A DNA stretch of 64,000 bases. Source: Diphasiastrum complanatum. Taxonomy: Eukaryota > Streptophyta > Lycopodiopsida > Lycopodiales > Lycopodiaceae. The translations under genes and the position numbers were made by a program. Position 1 is the stretch's first letter. Each line of letters opens with the position of its first letter. The stretch covers positions 38,703,827 to 38,767,826 of the forward strand of contig CM055106.1 of NCBI GenBank assembly GCA_029204225.1, given 5' to 3'. Under the pieces are notes generated by a model. The model did no database searches, had not been told where the DNA came from, and was given only the letters and a program-made list of their open reading frames with translations. Below, piece by piece: positions 1 through 46,865 of this stretch.

Positions 1-528
1 AACAAAATTTGAAAAACAACATTTTAATTGTTTTTTTAAGATCTTCATGACAAACATTATGTACTAGATATCTTTCACGAGGAGGTTGTCTGTCAATGAT
101 AGCACAGTTTGGGCCGTGGAGACGGCAAAACATGCTGCAAGACGATAGCTAGTCATTGGATGAAGCATACGTGACGTGTAGCAGTTGCAAATGGATTGTT
201 GAGATAAAACTTTTATGTGGGACTTGTGTGTAATCAGGCTCTTCATGACCATCCACAAGATGTGAGATGCATAAGTTTTACCTTCACAAAATGGTGTGTA
301 TAATAGTGGGTGTTTGTTTCCTAAAAAGATAATAGCCTTGCTTTTTATATCCTTACAATACCATTTTGTTATACTGACACAATCAGGCAAACTTGTCATT
401 ACAATTGAACTGTACAGAGAGCGGAGCTGCAGTATTACGTGTCTGTTAGTTTTTTTGCACAGGATGGTAGAAGACCTTCTAAAAAGTCGATGTGCACATG
501 AAGACTTACAAATGTTATGATTTGCTGC

Positions 529-535
529 TATAAAG
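529..535 (+). promoter_or_regulatory. candidate TATA box of PYRR
   Basis: TATAAAG lies 110 bases upstream of the PYRR start codon. If transcription starts about 30 bases downstream, the 5' leader would be roughly 85 bases with no visible intron. The placement is an inference from spacing and motif alone; I saw no other strong core-promoter motif in 1-644. Confidence 0.4.
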
Positions 536-644
536 GGAGTTTGAGAGCAGAGAAAGTACGTCTTAACATTGAAACTGAATAATTGTCTGTCTACTTCAGC
601 GAGAAAGGTTCAAGCAAGAAGAGTCTCGCTTAGTTGAGGTCACC

Positions 645-35010
<34,366 letters not shown>

Positions 35011-35224
35011 ATGCCTAAAGATTTTAAAATTATTGCATGAAGTTATAATGCCTTTGAATTTTCAATTAAACATTTGCGATCGTTGACAAATTGCTTTTGT
35101 AATTCAGATGAATTCTTTGAATATTTGTTCTAATGAATATTATGATTCTGATCGATACTACTTGTAACATACTAAGCTCTATTTGTTTTTCATCCAAAAT
35201 TAATCTTGTAACTTTGAAAGTACT

Positions 35225-35261
<37 letters not shown>

Positions 35262-37170
35262 TTCCAACCTTGGGAATGTGATTTGTTTGAGCTAGGATAA
35301 TTTTCAAACTTATCGTACTTTGTACGAACCCTTATGGCATCCTATAAATTGTCTATGGCCGTAGGCTCCGAGAATTTGGACATTTTACTAATGGATAGAA
35401 GATATCTCATTTCAAGAACTAGGATGTTGGATAAAGATGATGTGTTTTGCCCACCCAATAATTCACAAAACAACTCATGCCCTCAAGAAGTTTATTTGAA
35501 CTATGTCACATTTCAAGAACATCATATCCTAAAGTGACCTCCGCCCTTGTCATAAAACCTTTTCAAATTTCATGGTAAAGGTATAATTTCCTGGTTGCAA
35601 TGAGCCACGTCCAAGATGTCATCATTCATTGTGCCTAATAAACAAACAAGTCCATGCTCTTAACTTTTTGTAGAAAGTAGCAGCGTCCAATTTATGATTG
35701 AACTATTTAGTACATTTCTATCATTTGAGAATGCTATTTGACTGGGGTTATCTCTCAAAAGTATCATTCTCTAGACAACAAGAAGCATAGTAGTTTGTAG
35801 TACATGTACAATGTGTGAAAGGGGTACATGGGTGTGTATTCAAGATTGCATGTGCTTGTGCACACGCAAGTTCAGAATTACCATTGTGGTTAATTAGTGG
35901 CTTGGGTATTTTACCAAAATGGAGCTTCAATCTAATTGTGTGCACGACTTGGGCCTGTGTTCCATGATTTCATTTAGTAGTGTTTGAAGACCTTTATTAG
36001 TATTCGAGTACATAATGCTATTTTATTTATCTAACAGTGGACAACGAATGTTATGGCTTGGGCTTTGACTACTCAACAATATTGGACATTCTACTTTACT
36101 ATAAGACATTTGTCTAAGTGACAAAGACTTGAGGTAGTAGGTTGCTCTAGTAGCCTGTAAAAGAAAAACTTAGTGGGCCCCAATAGCCTACAAGAAATAG
36201 ATCGATGATTGATAGATTAGGCAAGTTAGCATGGAACATTGTAGATTACAATCTTAGCTAACATACATTAATTTTAAATGTGTTGGATTGATCTCATTGG
36301 TGTTCATGATTCAATATTAGATTGTCAATGTTCTTCATTGATCCGTTGAACAAATAGACATTATATTGCCATTTTTTTATTGCATAGTGTTGAATTTCTC
36401 CCATAGTGCTTAGACCCTTTTTCATAATGGTGTCAAAAATCATGAAGGAAACTTTTAGGTTTTTGGGACAAAAAATTTCAATTTCTATTTTCGACTATAA
36501 CTTTATCAAGAGTGGTCATGATTTGTCAATTTCATTGAGCATCTTTCATCAATTGTTGTACGAAAATGATCAACAAATCAAGCGTTTTTAGAAGTCTTAA
36601 TTTTTTATTTTGCTTGGGTACACCATCTCGTTAGTAGTTTTTGGCAACTAGCAACGCAATTTTATCCTGCCAGCATAGGATAGGAGGACGCAAAAATAAA
36701 AGTGACCAAATTACGATGTTAATAAATTTGAATAACATGTGTAGAGAGCACAACAAAATAATGGCGGAAGTTGACAGAATGATATTTTGAAGTTTTCTCA
36801 TATGCAAGACCATCGTTTAAGTTGCTCTTGCACATGCCTATGTAAGTTGGTGGTTTGTCCAATGTAGACCATCTTGTCGACACGTGATGCTATTTTGTAT
36901 AGTGTGATGTGCTCGTTCGCGCCCTTTTCCGAGGGGGGAGAGGTGAGGGGTCTTGCAGAAAAATGCCATTTCGATTATGAAGCATTGCATGGTGGATAAA
37001 GATTCGTGTTGAATCAAAGAACATAGATTGCAGGTGCGCATGCATACCTCTATGCTGGAAGGCGGTGGTTGAGTTGTTTGTTGCAAAATTTGGAGATCCA
37101 TGGGTTGCTATTTGTCAGTATGCAATGGATATTTAGATGCCAAGAAGTTGCATGTATGACATAATGTAAT
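35011..37170. other. PYRR 3' flank and intergenic DNA
   Basis: ATTAAA at 35065-35070 is a possible weak polyadenylation signal. A (GT)n(CG)n(GT)n tract lies at 35225-35260. Short open frames (for example 35334-35537) have no recognised domain. Confidence 0.5.
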
Positions 37171-38356
37171 TTAGAGTCACTGAAAATGACAAACCTGTGA
37201 ATCAGTCGTTGCAATGTTTGGTGTGTCAGGGATCTCTCTCTCAAGAATTTTCAACGCATAATCAATGGAGATTGGGACATCCGTGAGGCGCACGCCTGTT
37301 TCTGATATGTGTCCAAGCTGCCTTCCAAGATCACTGCTAATTGCATTCAATTCCGTGCGGGTCATCCCTCTCCAGCTAGAAATTGCAATATTATACCTAA
37401 AGTACAAGTTGCGGATTACATAGTATTTGTTGTTAGAGTGAGCTTCGAAATGTTGAATAGCAGCTCGGTTTGTTTGTATTGAGGCTGGAATTGGAATCGC
37501 AAACAACTTGTAAAAATGCTTTAGAAATCCTGGAAACACAACATACAAACCATGCAGTTTTTATAAGTTGAAAATGTCAATGATGAAAAAAAATGAAAAA
37601 AAAAAACACAAAATCGAAACAATATTGTACCTTCTATAGGATCTCCATGATGTTGATGCACATAAGCTTCTCTAGCATGTTTCTGCGTTGTAATCCAAAA
37701 GGAACATTTGTCGTGTGGAGGGATAAATATGCACCTCGTCAAGTTGGTCCGAAGCCACACGTAATGACGTTGTTGTTTCCTCTTTTAGTTTGCGAAACAA
37801 CTATCAAAGAATTCGAGAATATATATTGTTACGACATACTAGAATGCAAAAAGCTACGGATAAATATTTTGGGACATTGCATTACATGAAAGAACAAAAA
37901 GAAATGGTGTACCTCTTTTGCCTCCGTAATCTCATGTGCTGCCATGTTGATGATTTGTTTTCAAATAGAAGGAAAAATGGCAAAACATGTGCTTTACATA
38001 TGGAACACGGAAAATAGTGCACGCACTTGATTTTATTCCACGAATGGCAGGAAAGTGAAGTTGTATTGGTAGAGGTAATTTACATTGACAAAATGTTCTG
38101 TTCAGTTAGAATAGGTGATATTGGATCGAAATCATCAGGAGTCAATTTACGTGTGATGAATATGTGTTCTCGTTTGGTGACTCAAGGCAACATCACATAG
38201 GTTAAGCCTGGAGAAAATGTTTTTTGAATGTCAAGAATGGCAGTGTCATGGATCGTTGTGCCTTGGGATTTATGGGCTGTGATTTATTTGCAAGAGTTGG
38301 TCTTGTAGAACAATTTGTGTGTTCAGCTTATTGTCGATTTCTTGTGATGTTGGTTT

Positions 38357-38920
38357 TCAAAATCTTATTGTGTTAAAAAATGACAAATACAAGATGTCAG
38401 ATGATTGTCTAATTGAGTAACTCAAATGCATTTGAATGGCCATTTTCCAATATATAGATGTTGAAATGTGACATATGGAGCATAGATTTTCTGTTTGATG
38501 TTTGCATATTGCAGGCAATTGTGCGTGATCACTAACTAATAATAAAATATAATTATTAAAAGGCACATTGCATGCATTGGATTTTATTTGGGTTATTTGA
38601 AGCACAACAAGATGTAGGGTCTGTGCGGTCATCATGGACATCACATCAATAACAATAAAGTCAGCGGCAAGTATTTTTCTGAAACGTATGTCAGTTGGCA
38701 TTAAATCTCGTATATATAAGCCATTGATAGGGATGGAAAACATGTTGTGCATTGTTGTTGCACGTTTGCTAAGTCTTGACGCAGCGGCACCAGTAGTAGC
38801 ACAAAGTAGCACAGATCTATTCGCTTTCTCAAGCGAGTATGCTAGATATTTTACCAAATGCGTTTTCCCACTGCTAGGCGTACGTGAAAGCACAAAAATA
38901 CTCGAAGTTTCTGACATCAA
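38357..38920 (-). pseudogene. Helitron Pif1-like helicase segment
   Basis: SRTPSSGKTHLVKYLA is a Walker A region with the first glycine replaced. LCATTGAAASRLSKRATTMHNMF, IDVMSM (usually IDEMSM) and LLLVSDHAQLPAI follow in Pif1 order. The altered Walker A and B residues suggest loss of ATPase function. Confidence 0.82.
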
Positions 38921-39183
38921 AAGTGAATAGATATTTTTCTATCAATTGTCAATGAGGTGTGACCAAAAGATTCAAACTCGTGTAAAACACCCAATGCATC
39001 TTTGGTATCTTTCGCCAAAGGTGTCACATTGGCATCTGCTTGTTCAGATACAACTTGAAATAGTGGGTCATGGCAAAATGATTTGTGTTGTAGTAGAATG
39101 TTCATGATCTGTTGTCGTTGTTCATCTTGAAGCATCTGTTTGTTTGTATAATCCTGAACATGGTATTCAATATCTCTTTCGTT

Positions 39184-40200
39184 TCAAATGATATCACGTA
39201 GTATGCATTTTGTGTAATATGAGCCATTTGTGTTGACAAAGCTCAAGAGCTCTCTTTCTTTTCGAAACTTGCATCTTTCTAACAATATTTTAAAAACAAA
39301 TCCTTCAGTTTGATGTGCTGGATGATAATTTGTGAATCTGACTATTCTTTTGTTCTTGTATAGATAGTATCCTAGCTGATCAATATATAGTTCTTTTTCA
39401 AGAGATCTTCTCTTTTTAGTCACAATGAATTGACGCCAATAGTTACAAAAAGTAATCGTTTCGAGCACTTCAGGCCTATACGTGTAGATATCGATCGGAT
39501 GTAGTAGGATTGTGTTGTTAAAACTAACAAATTTGCGACGCAATTCTTGTGGAGAGCTGTCAATGTATCGGGTTGCTTCGCTTCTCTTGATGATAGGGAT
39601 TTGCAAACACATGAAACTAATTTCTAGTAATGATATTGGTTTTGTCAAAACATAACTAGATATCAATTCCAACACGTTTTCGTCTGAATGGTTCAATCCT
39701 ATTTTTTTGGCATCAGGTGCATTCAGATTCAGTGGCCCTATGGGTTCTGATTTCATGGCATGTTTTAAAACATAGTATGACCAACCCGTGTTTGTGATTC
39801 GTTGTAGATTCATGTGTGCTTGCCATAGCAGAAGCACTGTTGGATGGTAGGGCACCACATTCCAATCTTCATACCTTGGTCGAAAATATTTCCATCGTTT
39901 GGTTTTCGTGTCTAGCTCAGTGCAAGATAGACATGTTTCGAATGGGAATCCATATCTACAAAACCTTGCATTTTTGGGGCTAGTTTTCACTGTGCACGTG
40001 GATCGACAGTGGTGTATTTGTTTTCGCACAACAAGTTCGTAGAGCTGTTTTTGAGCTAGGTCCAACGGAATTTCAAATTTTGTGTTGACCAAATTGTATT
40101 TGGTAGGAATAAATGTGCTGATTTCATTTCCAATTCTTGTCACATCTTTTTTTTTTTATCCATAACATGACATGCGCATGTACAGAGCCGCGGTTGTGGA
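39184..40200 (-). pseudogene. Helitron Rep C-terminal region
   Basis: Begins with RGSVHAHVMLW near 40160-40195, the HUH-type histidine motif. A 319-codon frame then carries QIHHCRSTC, CRYGFPFETC and SYYVLKHAMKSEP, which includes tyrosines of the expected Y..K region. The short gap at 40143-40160 contains a frame change in a T/A homopolymer. Confidence 0.78.
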
Positions 40201-40362
40201 ATTTGTAGCGTAGCATGTAATGTTTGACATGGCCCAGAATCGATTTTTTGAAAAGAATGAAATTTTTCATGAACAAGTCCAGTTTCTTAATGAAAAGCAA
40301 TGAACATTCAACTAGGCAATTTCTCCAATCAAAATTGTTGTTATATTTTCTTACAAGTGCTT

Positions 40363-40768
40363 CTATTTTTGCAATTTTTGCCCATCACATCCAATAGTTT
40401 CATCGCTTGTCAAGGTTAGAAAGAAATCTGGCAAACCCCAATATGTCACCATTGCTAGCAAATCTTTGAAATTTCGTCTATACCATGATGGTGTTCCAGG
40501 GATTTCACGTGGTAAAGTGAGTTTCAAAATTCTCGAAAATTTGTTCTTCATTTGCGTCGGGATGTTTTGTGAGAAAATCAATTATGTCATTTTGCAACAC
40601 AATAGATGGCACTTTTGTTGTGATCAAAATTGCTTGTCTAATTTGGTACATGACAAGCAAATATGGAGGGCATAATGTGAATGGTGAGAATAGAGTGGCA
40701 ACTCTCATTTTTATGTAATCTAGGTAACGTATTTTGCCATCATAATATCCATGCCCAAATGGAAACAA
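40363..40768 (-). pseudogene. Helitron_like_N segment
   Basis: Two overlapping frames: FPFGHGYYDGKIRYLDYIK with a QIRQAILITTKVPSI segment, then IPGTPSWYRRNFKDLLAMV and WGLPDFFLTLTSDE, the typical order in Helitron replication proteins. A frame change lies near 40510. Confidence 0.75.
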
Positions 40769-41880
40769 GAATGGAAATATTGCACTTTCTAAAGTGATAA
40801 ATAATTTTCTTCAGTTATTATTGGCAAGCCGGATATGTTAGTTTTGAATATCGAAGTCTCATTTCTTCCATGCACTGAATTCCTTAATTGTAAATTTGAA
40901 TATGTATATATGTCATTTTTTTGAATATCATGTGTTTTGCTACAAGGTGTTATGTCCTTTAGCAATATATATACTCGTTCGAATGGATCACTTTGCATGT
41001 TTCAAAATCTATCCATTTATGTGTCCAACATTTTTTTGACCGATGCTAGTGATACAAATGGCAAGCTTCGAGTCTAAGAGCAATATTCATATACACTAAA
41101 AAACATTTGCAATATTGGATTATGCAAAACATTGTGCTCTAAAATGTTTTCTATCTCTTCTATGTCATGAACCTTATCGTTTCTGTCCAAATTGCAAGCG
41201 ATTAGACTATCAAACAATGGTATCTTTTCAATGCGCCCTACCACAAACGAGTTAACACGCCACGTGACATCTATTGAAACAACTAAGACCGACAACAATT
41301 ATAGGTTCGATACATGTATTTTCAGAATGGATTATATATATGCAGGAGAGAAGAAAACTATGTATTTTATTCTATCTGGATAAGCCTTACATAAAAGACA
41401 GGTATGCCAACTCATTTGTTTATCATCTGCATATGTATACTCCCACATAAATGTGTTGGCTATTGCATATGGTGGCATAGCTCAACCCATATTCTTAGCT
41501 TTCATGTCTTTTGTCTAGTTGGAAAATGTGACATTTCCGCAGATCAAACAACATTTAATTAGACCAAAGATTTCATTGCAAATATTTTTCCACAGAATTT
41601 GAAATCCAGTCATGTTGAACCACCCATCATAGTAAGGAGTGAATGTTTTCCATGACTTTTTCTTTGGCTACTCTGCGTCTTTCAGTTAATGTTTGTCTTG
41701 ATCGCATGTACTGTGGTTGGTTTTGCATGGTCTCTAATAGATTTAGTATGGGAGATGCAAAGGTGAATCAAAAAATTTGGGCTTCTGTTCAAGAATTTGA
41801 AATTTTCAATTTGCTAGTTGCTATCTTTTGCTTTCTGCCAAAGTATGATATGATGAGTTTTGCTTCGCACTGATTGGAAT

Positions 41881-44029
41881 TATCGTGCATTTGACAATAA
41901 CATGAAACAATTATCATGTGTTAGCCAATGTCTAAAAACATACAAAAAAATAGCAAACCTATTTACAAAGAAAATACAATAGTTTATGAGCTACCAAATT
42001 GAAAAATTATTGATTATAAAACAATGATTATACAATACATCTATTAGCATCAATTTAATAAAGCAACTTCTATAACATCGCATTTTCCAATACTATTAGC
42101 ATTTGTTAGAAAAAATTAGTAGCCAAAGTGCTATTTTTGTAATCAACTACAATATGGTGGAACGAGAGGCGATGATTTTCTTATGAAGATTATAAATTGC
42201 GTGATCCATGGGTCTCTCAAACCTATGATGATATATGACATTTGAACTGGCTAATTGGCTAATTGGCTTGAAAATGACTGTTTTTAAAAATATAAAACAA
42301 AAAGGCATTGGTTGAGCTAACGTTGACCAAGCTTTGTACAATATTTGACATCTTTCGATAGTGTTAGCAATTGTTAAGAAAAGTCAGTTGTTAGAGAGCC
42401 ATCTTTTTGATCAAGTATAAGATGGCAAAAGAAGAGGTGGCGATTTTCCTCTCAAATTTATAAACTAGGAGATTCGCCTTTCTCCCAAACGATAATGAAA
42501 TATGAGGAATGAAATTGCAAATGCGAATTGCCAAATGCCATGAAAAATTTCTGTACAAAGCTCGTGTAATGTGCACTTTACCAATGGTTTTTTATTCGTT
42601 ATTTTTGGAAACAACCATTCTTACACAGGCATAGTAACTCAACATATTTATGTGATCTATGTATGTGGAGTGATGCATTGGCAAGCCAAATAAGGATGAG
42701 ATTGCATAAAGTATATGTCAAACATGAAAAGACAAAGTTGCAAGTCAACATTTTATAACCTTCAGGCTTGCTTTGGAAGCAACCTCTATTATCTCGTCTG
42801 TGTGTTCATTCTTATCTCTTATGTGCTTTCATTGAAGCATTGTATTCATTAATTGCTATGCAAAGACTTGATTTCATGCCAAACAGTCTTACACTACAAG
42901 AAGGGAGCGAATCCTATAGAAGTAATTAATTTCATGCCAAAACAATAGTAAAGTGCAAGAATACAGCTTGTGAAAAACATGTTATCAAAAAACATCAAGT
43001 GACCTGTAAAAACACATGTGAATTTCTGTTTTCTGCTAAAATTGCTAGCTCATGAAAGCAAAAGGCCACATAAAAAGCAACGCGGTTGCTATAGAATTCT
43101 CATTCAATGATTGGTTGCCTCACAATTCTAATTGCAAAGATACAACATGAAGTGGAATCAATACAACTAGTTTATTAGAATCTTTCACAAATATGTTGTT
43201 TAAAAACAAAGGTGTATTTTCCTCCTGAAAACCCATACCTTCAAAACACAGAAAGCAACACAATCAATCAAATTGCAAAACATCATGATTTGGCAATTTC
43301 ATACGCTATTGGAAAATTATTTTTAACTAAGGTCAAAAAAAACAAAAGCATGGAAAGAAACTCAACAGTCTTTTGCTATGTACGCAGGGCATTTACAGTA
43401 TCAAATTGATTGCGTGTTGCTTGCTTAGAATATAAGTATTTGCAGAAAAATTGTTAATCAAATGAGGACAAGGTGTGGCAAGACGATTGGACCATACAGT
43501 ATTTTTAGATGTTTAGGGTCATAGGTTGAACGTGAAGTGGAATAAATAGAAGACTTGTTAGCAGCCCGCTTTCATATACCTGATGCCATAGATAGCAGAA
43601 ACCATCTGAGACATTCCTAATTAGATCATCAAGCACCCAACAACAAGTGCAAGTTAGAAGTTTTGACATCCACACAAATTAGATTGCATAGAGTCATTCA
43701 AAGATTACAACTAAATCAGCCAGTAGACTCGCGTGAATTTACTTAGTACCATAAGCGAGGCAGCACAGCTCTGGCAGACAATGGAAATCGCTAACTCGAC
43801 AGTGGGGTAGGCCGCTAACCTCCAGAGCCTCCTTGACGTCCATTGACATACACAAATGCCTCACAACAACAGAATGACATAATTGGAGCATAGTAGCATT
43901 TCAGGATTCACAAGTGCAATAAGTGGATTAAGGATTAACATTGTGCCTCCACAATGTGTATTGTGTTGTGTATCAGCAATTCTAGCCAGGTGCAAAAAAA
44001 AGATATACGAAATCCAAAACAGATGAAAT
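41881..44029. other. non-coding DNA with a diverged tandem duplication
   Basis: About 42095-42300 and 42360-42570 share order and content (GGCGATGATTTTC / GGCGATTTTCCTC; TATAAATTG / TATAAACTAG) in a roughly 290-base offset. No gene recognised; the small frame at 43212-43409 has no domain. Confidence 0.5.
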
Positions 44030-44265
44030 ATGAACTGCAAACAGAATATAGATTATGTTTTTAAAATAGTCTTGATAGGAGAGTCAACTGTTGGAAACTC
44101 TCAGTTACTTTCTCGCTTCACTCGGAACGAATTCAGCTTGGAATCCAAATCTACCATTGGCGTTGAGTTCCAGACACGTACTATTGCCATGGATCACAAA
44201 ACCATGAAGGCTCAGATCTGGGACATGGCCGCAATATGACGCCTGCAGCTAGTTCTATGCACGTT
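44030..44265 (+). pseudogene. RABA/Rab11 GTPase gene fragment
   Basis: The frame reads [20 protein letters not shown], then [22 protein letters not shown] and [10 protein letters not shown], clearly the N-terminal third of a plant RABA-type small GTPase. The P-loop is damaged: GDSGVGKS is expected and GESTVGNS is present, losing the catalytic lysine. Switch II homology continues in a shifted frame to about 44265 and then ends. This could be a truncated processed copy or a fragment captured by the neighbouring Helitron. Confidence 0.85.
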
Positions 44266-44409
44266 TCAAAAGTCATACATGTAGGCGAGAGAAATCTGGA
44301 TCTGATGATTTCGAGCTCCACGCTCCTTTTCTATGCCTGATACTGTGCCCATTGTGTCCCAATCGTCGAGTAGATGCTCGTAGATTGCTTACATACCTCG
44401 ATACGGACA

Positions 44410-46685
44410 TGCATAAAAAAATTTACAACATTTTCTCGCCTCTAGCGCGCACGTGCAAAGACCAAAAAATTTGTCGCATATCATGTAGCAAACAAGCTGC
44501 CTTCTGGAAATGGGTGAAGGTCATTAAAATATTTGTGATTCACATATCATGCTAGTGGTGCTCTTAACATAGCTGTTAACTTCATTTAGCTTCCTCAAAA
44601 TATCAGGCTAACAATCTTCGGTACCAACTATCACAATACTATAATATTTGTGAAATAGTATTTTGCTTTAACATTCCAAGGAGCTTTCATTGCCTTAGTA
44701 CTATTAAGACCACATTGAGATGCTCTTCATACTCCACACTACAAATAGATATGCCATCTACATTGTCACAAACCTGTCCAATCTTTCCAAGTATAGTTTC
44801 AAAGACTCACAAATCAAATGTTTTTGAATTGGTTGGAGTTAACAAAAAAAAAATTGAATTGATTAAAATGCATTCGGAGGTGGCATAGTATCCATTAATT
44901 ACCAATGATGGAGGGAACCAACTACTAGATTGTTCAATTAGTCTTGACCCCATGCCCAAGTCTAACGAACAATTTGCACACCAGTATTGCTACGAGAAGC
45001 AAGCTTACCTTATCACGAATTCAACCTTGGACAAAATAGCAAATTTTTTTTACAACATTTTCTCTCCTCTGGCGTGCACATGCAGAGACCAAAAAAAATG
45101 TTGCATATCATGTTGCAAATAAGCTACCTTCTGGAAATGGGTCATTAAAATATTTGTGATTCACTATCACAATGTTATAATATCTGTGAAATAGTATTGC
45201 TTTAATATTTCAAGGAGCATTCCTTGCCTTAGTACTATTAAGACCACAATGAGATGCTCTTCATACTCCACACTACAAATAGATATGCTATCTACATTGT
45301 CACAAACTTGTCCAATCTTTCTAAGTATAGATTCAAAGACTCACAAATCAAATGTTTTTGAATTGGTTGGAGTTAACTCAAAAAAAAATTGATTTGATTA
45401 ACATGCATTCAAGATTTGAATTGAAAAAACTTGTTTTGTTTTTCCTCGAAAATTTGGTCTGTATTATAAAAGCTTTCAAGATTTTATTGGAAAGATTCAA
45501 AAGACTTTGAAGTGATTTTGTCTTCACTTGATCTGAAATTGCAAGAGATTCAAAGCAAAACATTGAATCAAGATTCAAATTGACTTGTAACTACGTTTCC
45601 AAGATTCTGTTGGGATAATGGAGTATTTAGACTTGTCCAAGGCCTAAAGCCATGGATGATGTGTTTCGTTGTTAGGTTTTTGAAAAATGCTACTGTCCCA
45701 TACAACTAGCGCTTATCCCTTGTCCAACTTTAGCTCAACCATGTGTGCATGTATTTTTGAACCTCTTCCCATACCACCAATGTTTGATAAAAGTTAAGGA
45801 TCTGCTTTTTGTGCTCTTTTGGAGGATAAAATTTGGTGTCTTTACTTTGAGGTTGCCTTGGTCAAAGTGTATTTGTGTTCCTCATCATATCGCCCTTCAA
45901 GCTAACACAATGTGGAGGTGGGATAGTATCCATTTACCAATAATGGAGGGAACCAGCTACCAGATGATTCAATTAGTCTTGACCCCATACCCAAGTCTGA
46001 CGAACGACTTGCACACTAGTATGGCTACGAGAAGCAAGCTTACCTGATCACTAAATTCAACCTTTGACAAAATAGCATTTTTTTTTGCTCGTGTCTCACC
46101 CTCAAAACTAACTGGCAAGTTGTGATATTGGGTAAGCCCTACGATGATCAATCTTCAGGCCTAATAGGTCACTGATCAAACCTAGTGATGATCAGTTCAA
46201 TGATTTATCCACAAAAGACTCCAAGCTTAGAATAGAGCTTCCTTTAGAGCTAAAACAATCATAATAATGGTTTCTTGTTGACTACCTTTTCCGAGACGCA
46301 AGTGTGGCAACACTATCTTTATAGTAGCGAGTTTCTAGTGTGCAATGATCACCAGCCTTTCAAGTACTACGAGGAAAATATACTGCATTGAAAAAAAGAA
46401 ATTGCATGCAAGAATATCTTCTCAACAACAAAATGGCCATTGCTCAGTCTTCTAGCATGATTTAAATTTCTATAGAGAGACAACTTTGTGTTTAATCACA
46501 ATCACAACACTAGGCGATAGGTTAAAAATCATTGTAGATTTAAAAAAACCTACCGATTTGATTAACATGCATTCAAGATTCGAATTGAAAAAACTTGTTT
46601 TGTTTTTCCTTGACAATCTGGTCTATATTATAAAAGCTTTCAAGATTTTATTGGAAAGACTCAAAAGACTTCGAAGAACTTAGAG
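44410..46685 (+). repeat. interleaved segmental direct repeats
   Basis: Block A at about 44425-44875 recurs at 45050-45410. Block B at about 44880-45060 recurs at 45908-46085. Block C at about 45395-45520 recurs at 46553-46678. The order is A-B-A'-C-B'-C', so two or more staggered duplications occurred. Copies are roughly 85-92% alike by eye. No coding function seen. Confidence 0.82.
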
Positions 46686-46700
46686 CTCCTTGCTCAAAGA

Positions 46701-46865
46701 GACTAGCCATGTGGCATAATGTGAACCTCAGATGTGCAGTCAATTGATGGTCAAGGATTAGCCATGTGGCATAGTGTGGACCTCATATGTGAAGTCAATC
46801 GATGGTCACGGACTAGGCATGTTGCACATTATGAACCTTCGATGTGCAGTCAATAGATGGTCAGG
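46701..46865 (+). repeat. three 55-bp tandem units
   Basis: Units open GA(C/T)TAG(C/G)CATGT and close CAAT(T/C/A)GATGGTCA. They are diverged at several positions each. Confidence 0.85.

Larger units (their letters stand above)
37177..41880 (-). mobile_element. Helitron relic
   Basis: Reading leftward: an N-terminal stretch (RSRQTLTERRRVAKEKV, HTCLLCKAYPDRIKYI), a segment like IENILEHNVLHNPILQMF, a Helitron_like_N segment, a Rep region with a HAHVMLW histidine motif, further Rep C-terminal sequence, and a Pif1-family helicase. Many stops and frameshifts break it up. I could not identify the TC and CTRR termini, so the limits are those of recognisable coding sequence. Confidence 0.78.

Noticed and set aside
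46701-46865. Considered as a CRISPR-like array
   Set aside because: Units are contiguous diverged repeats without unique spacers, in a plant nuclear context.
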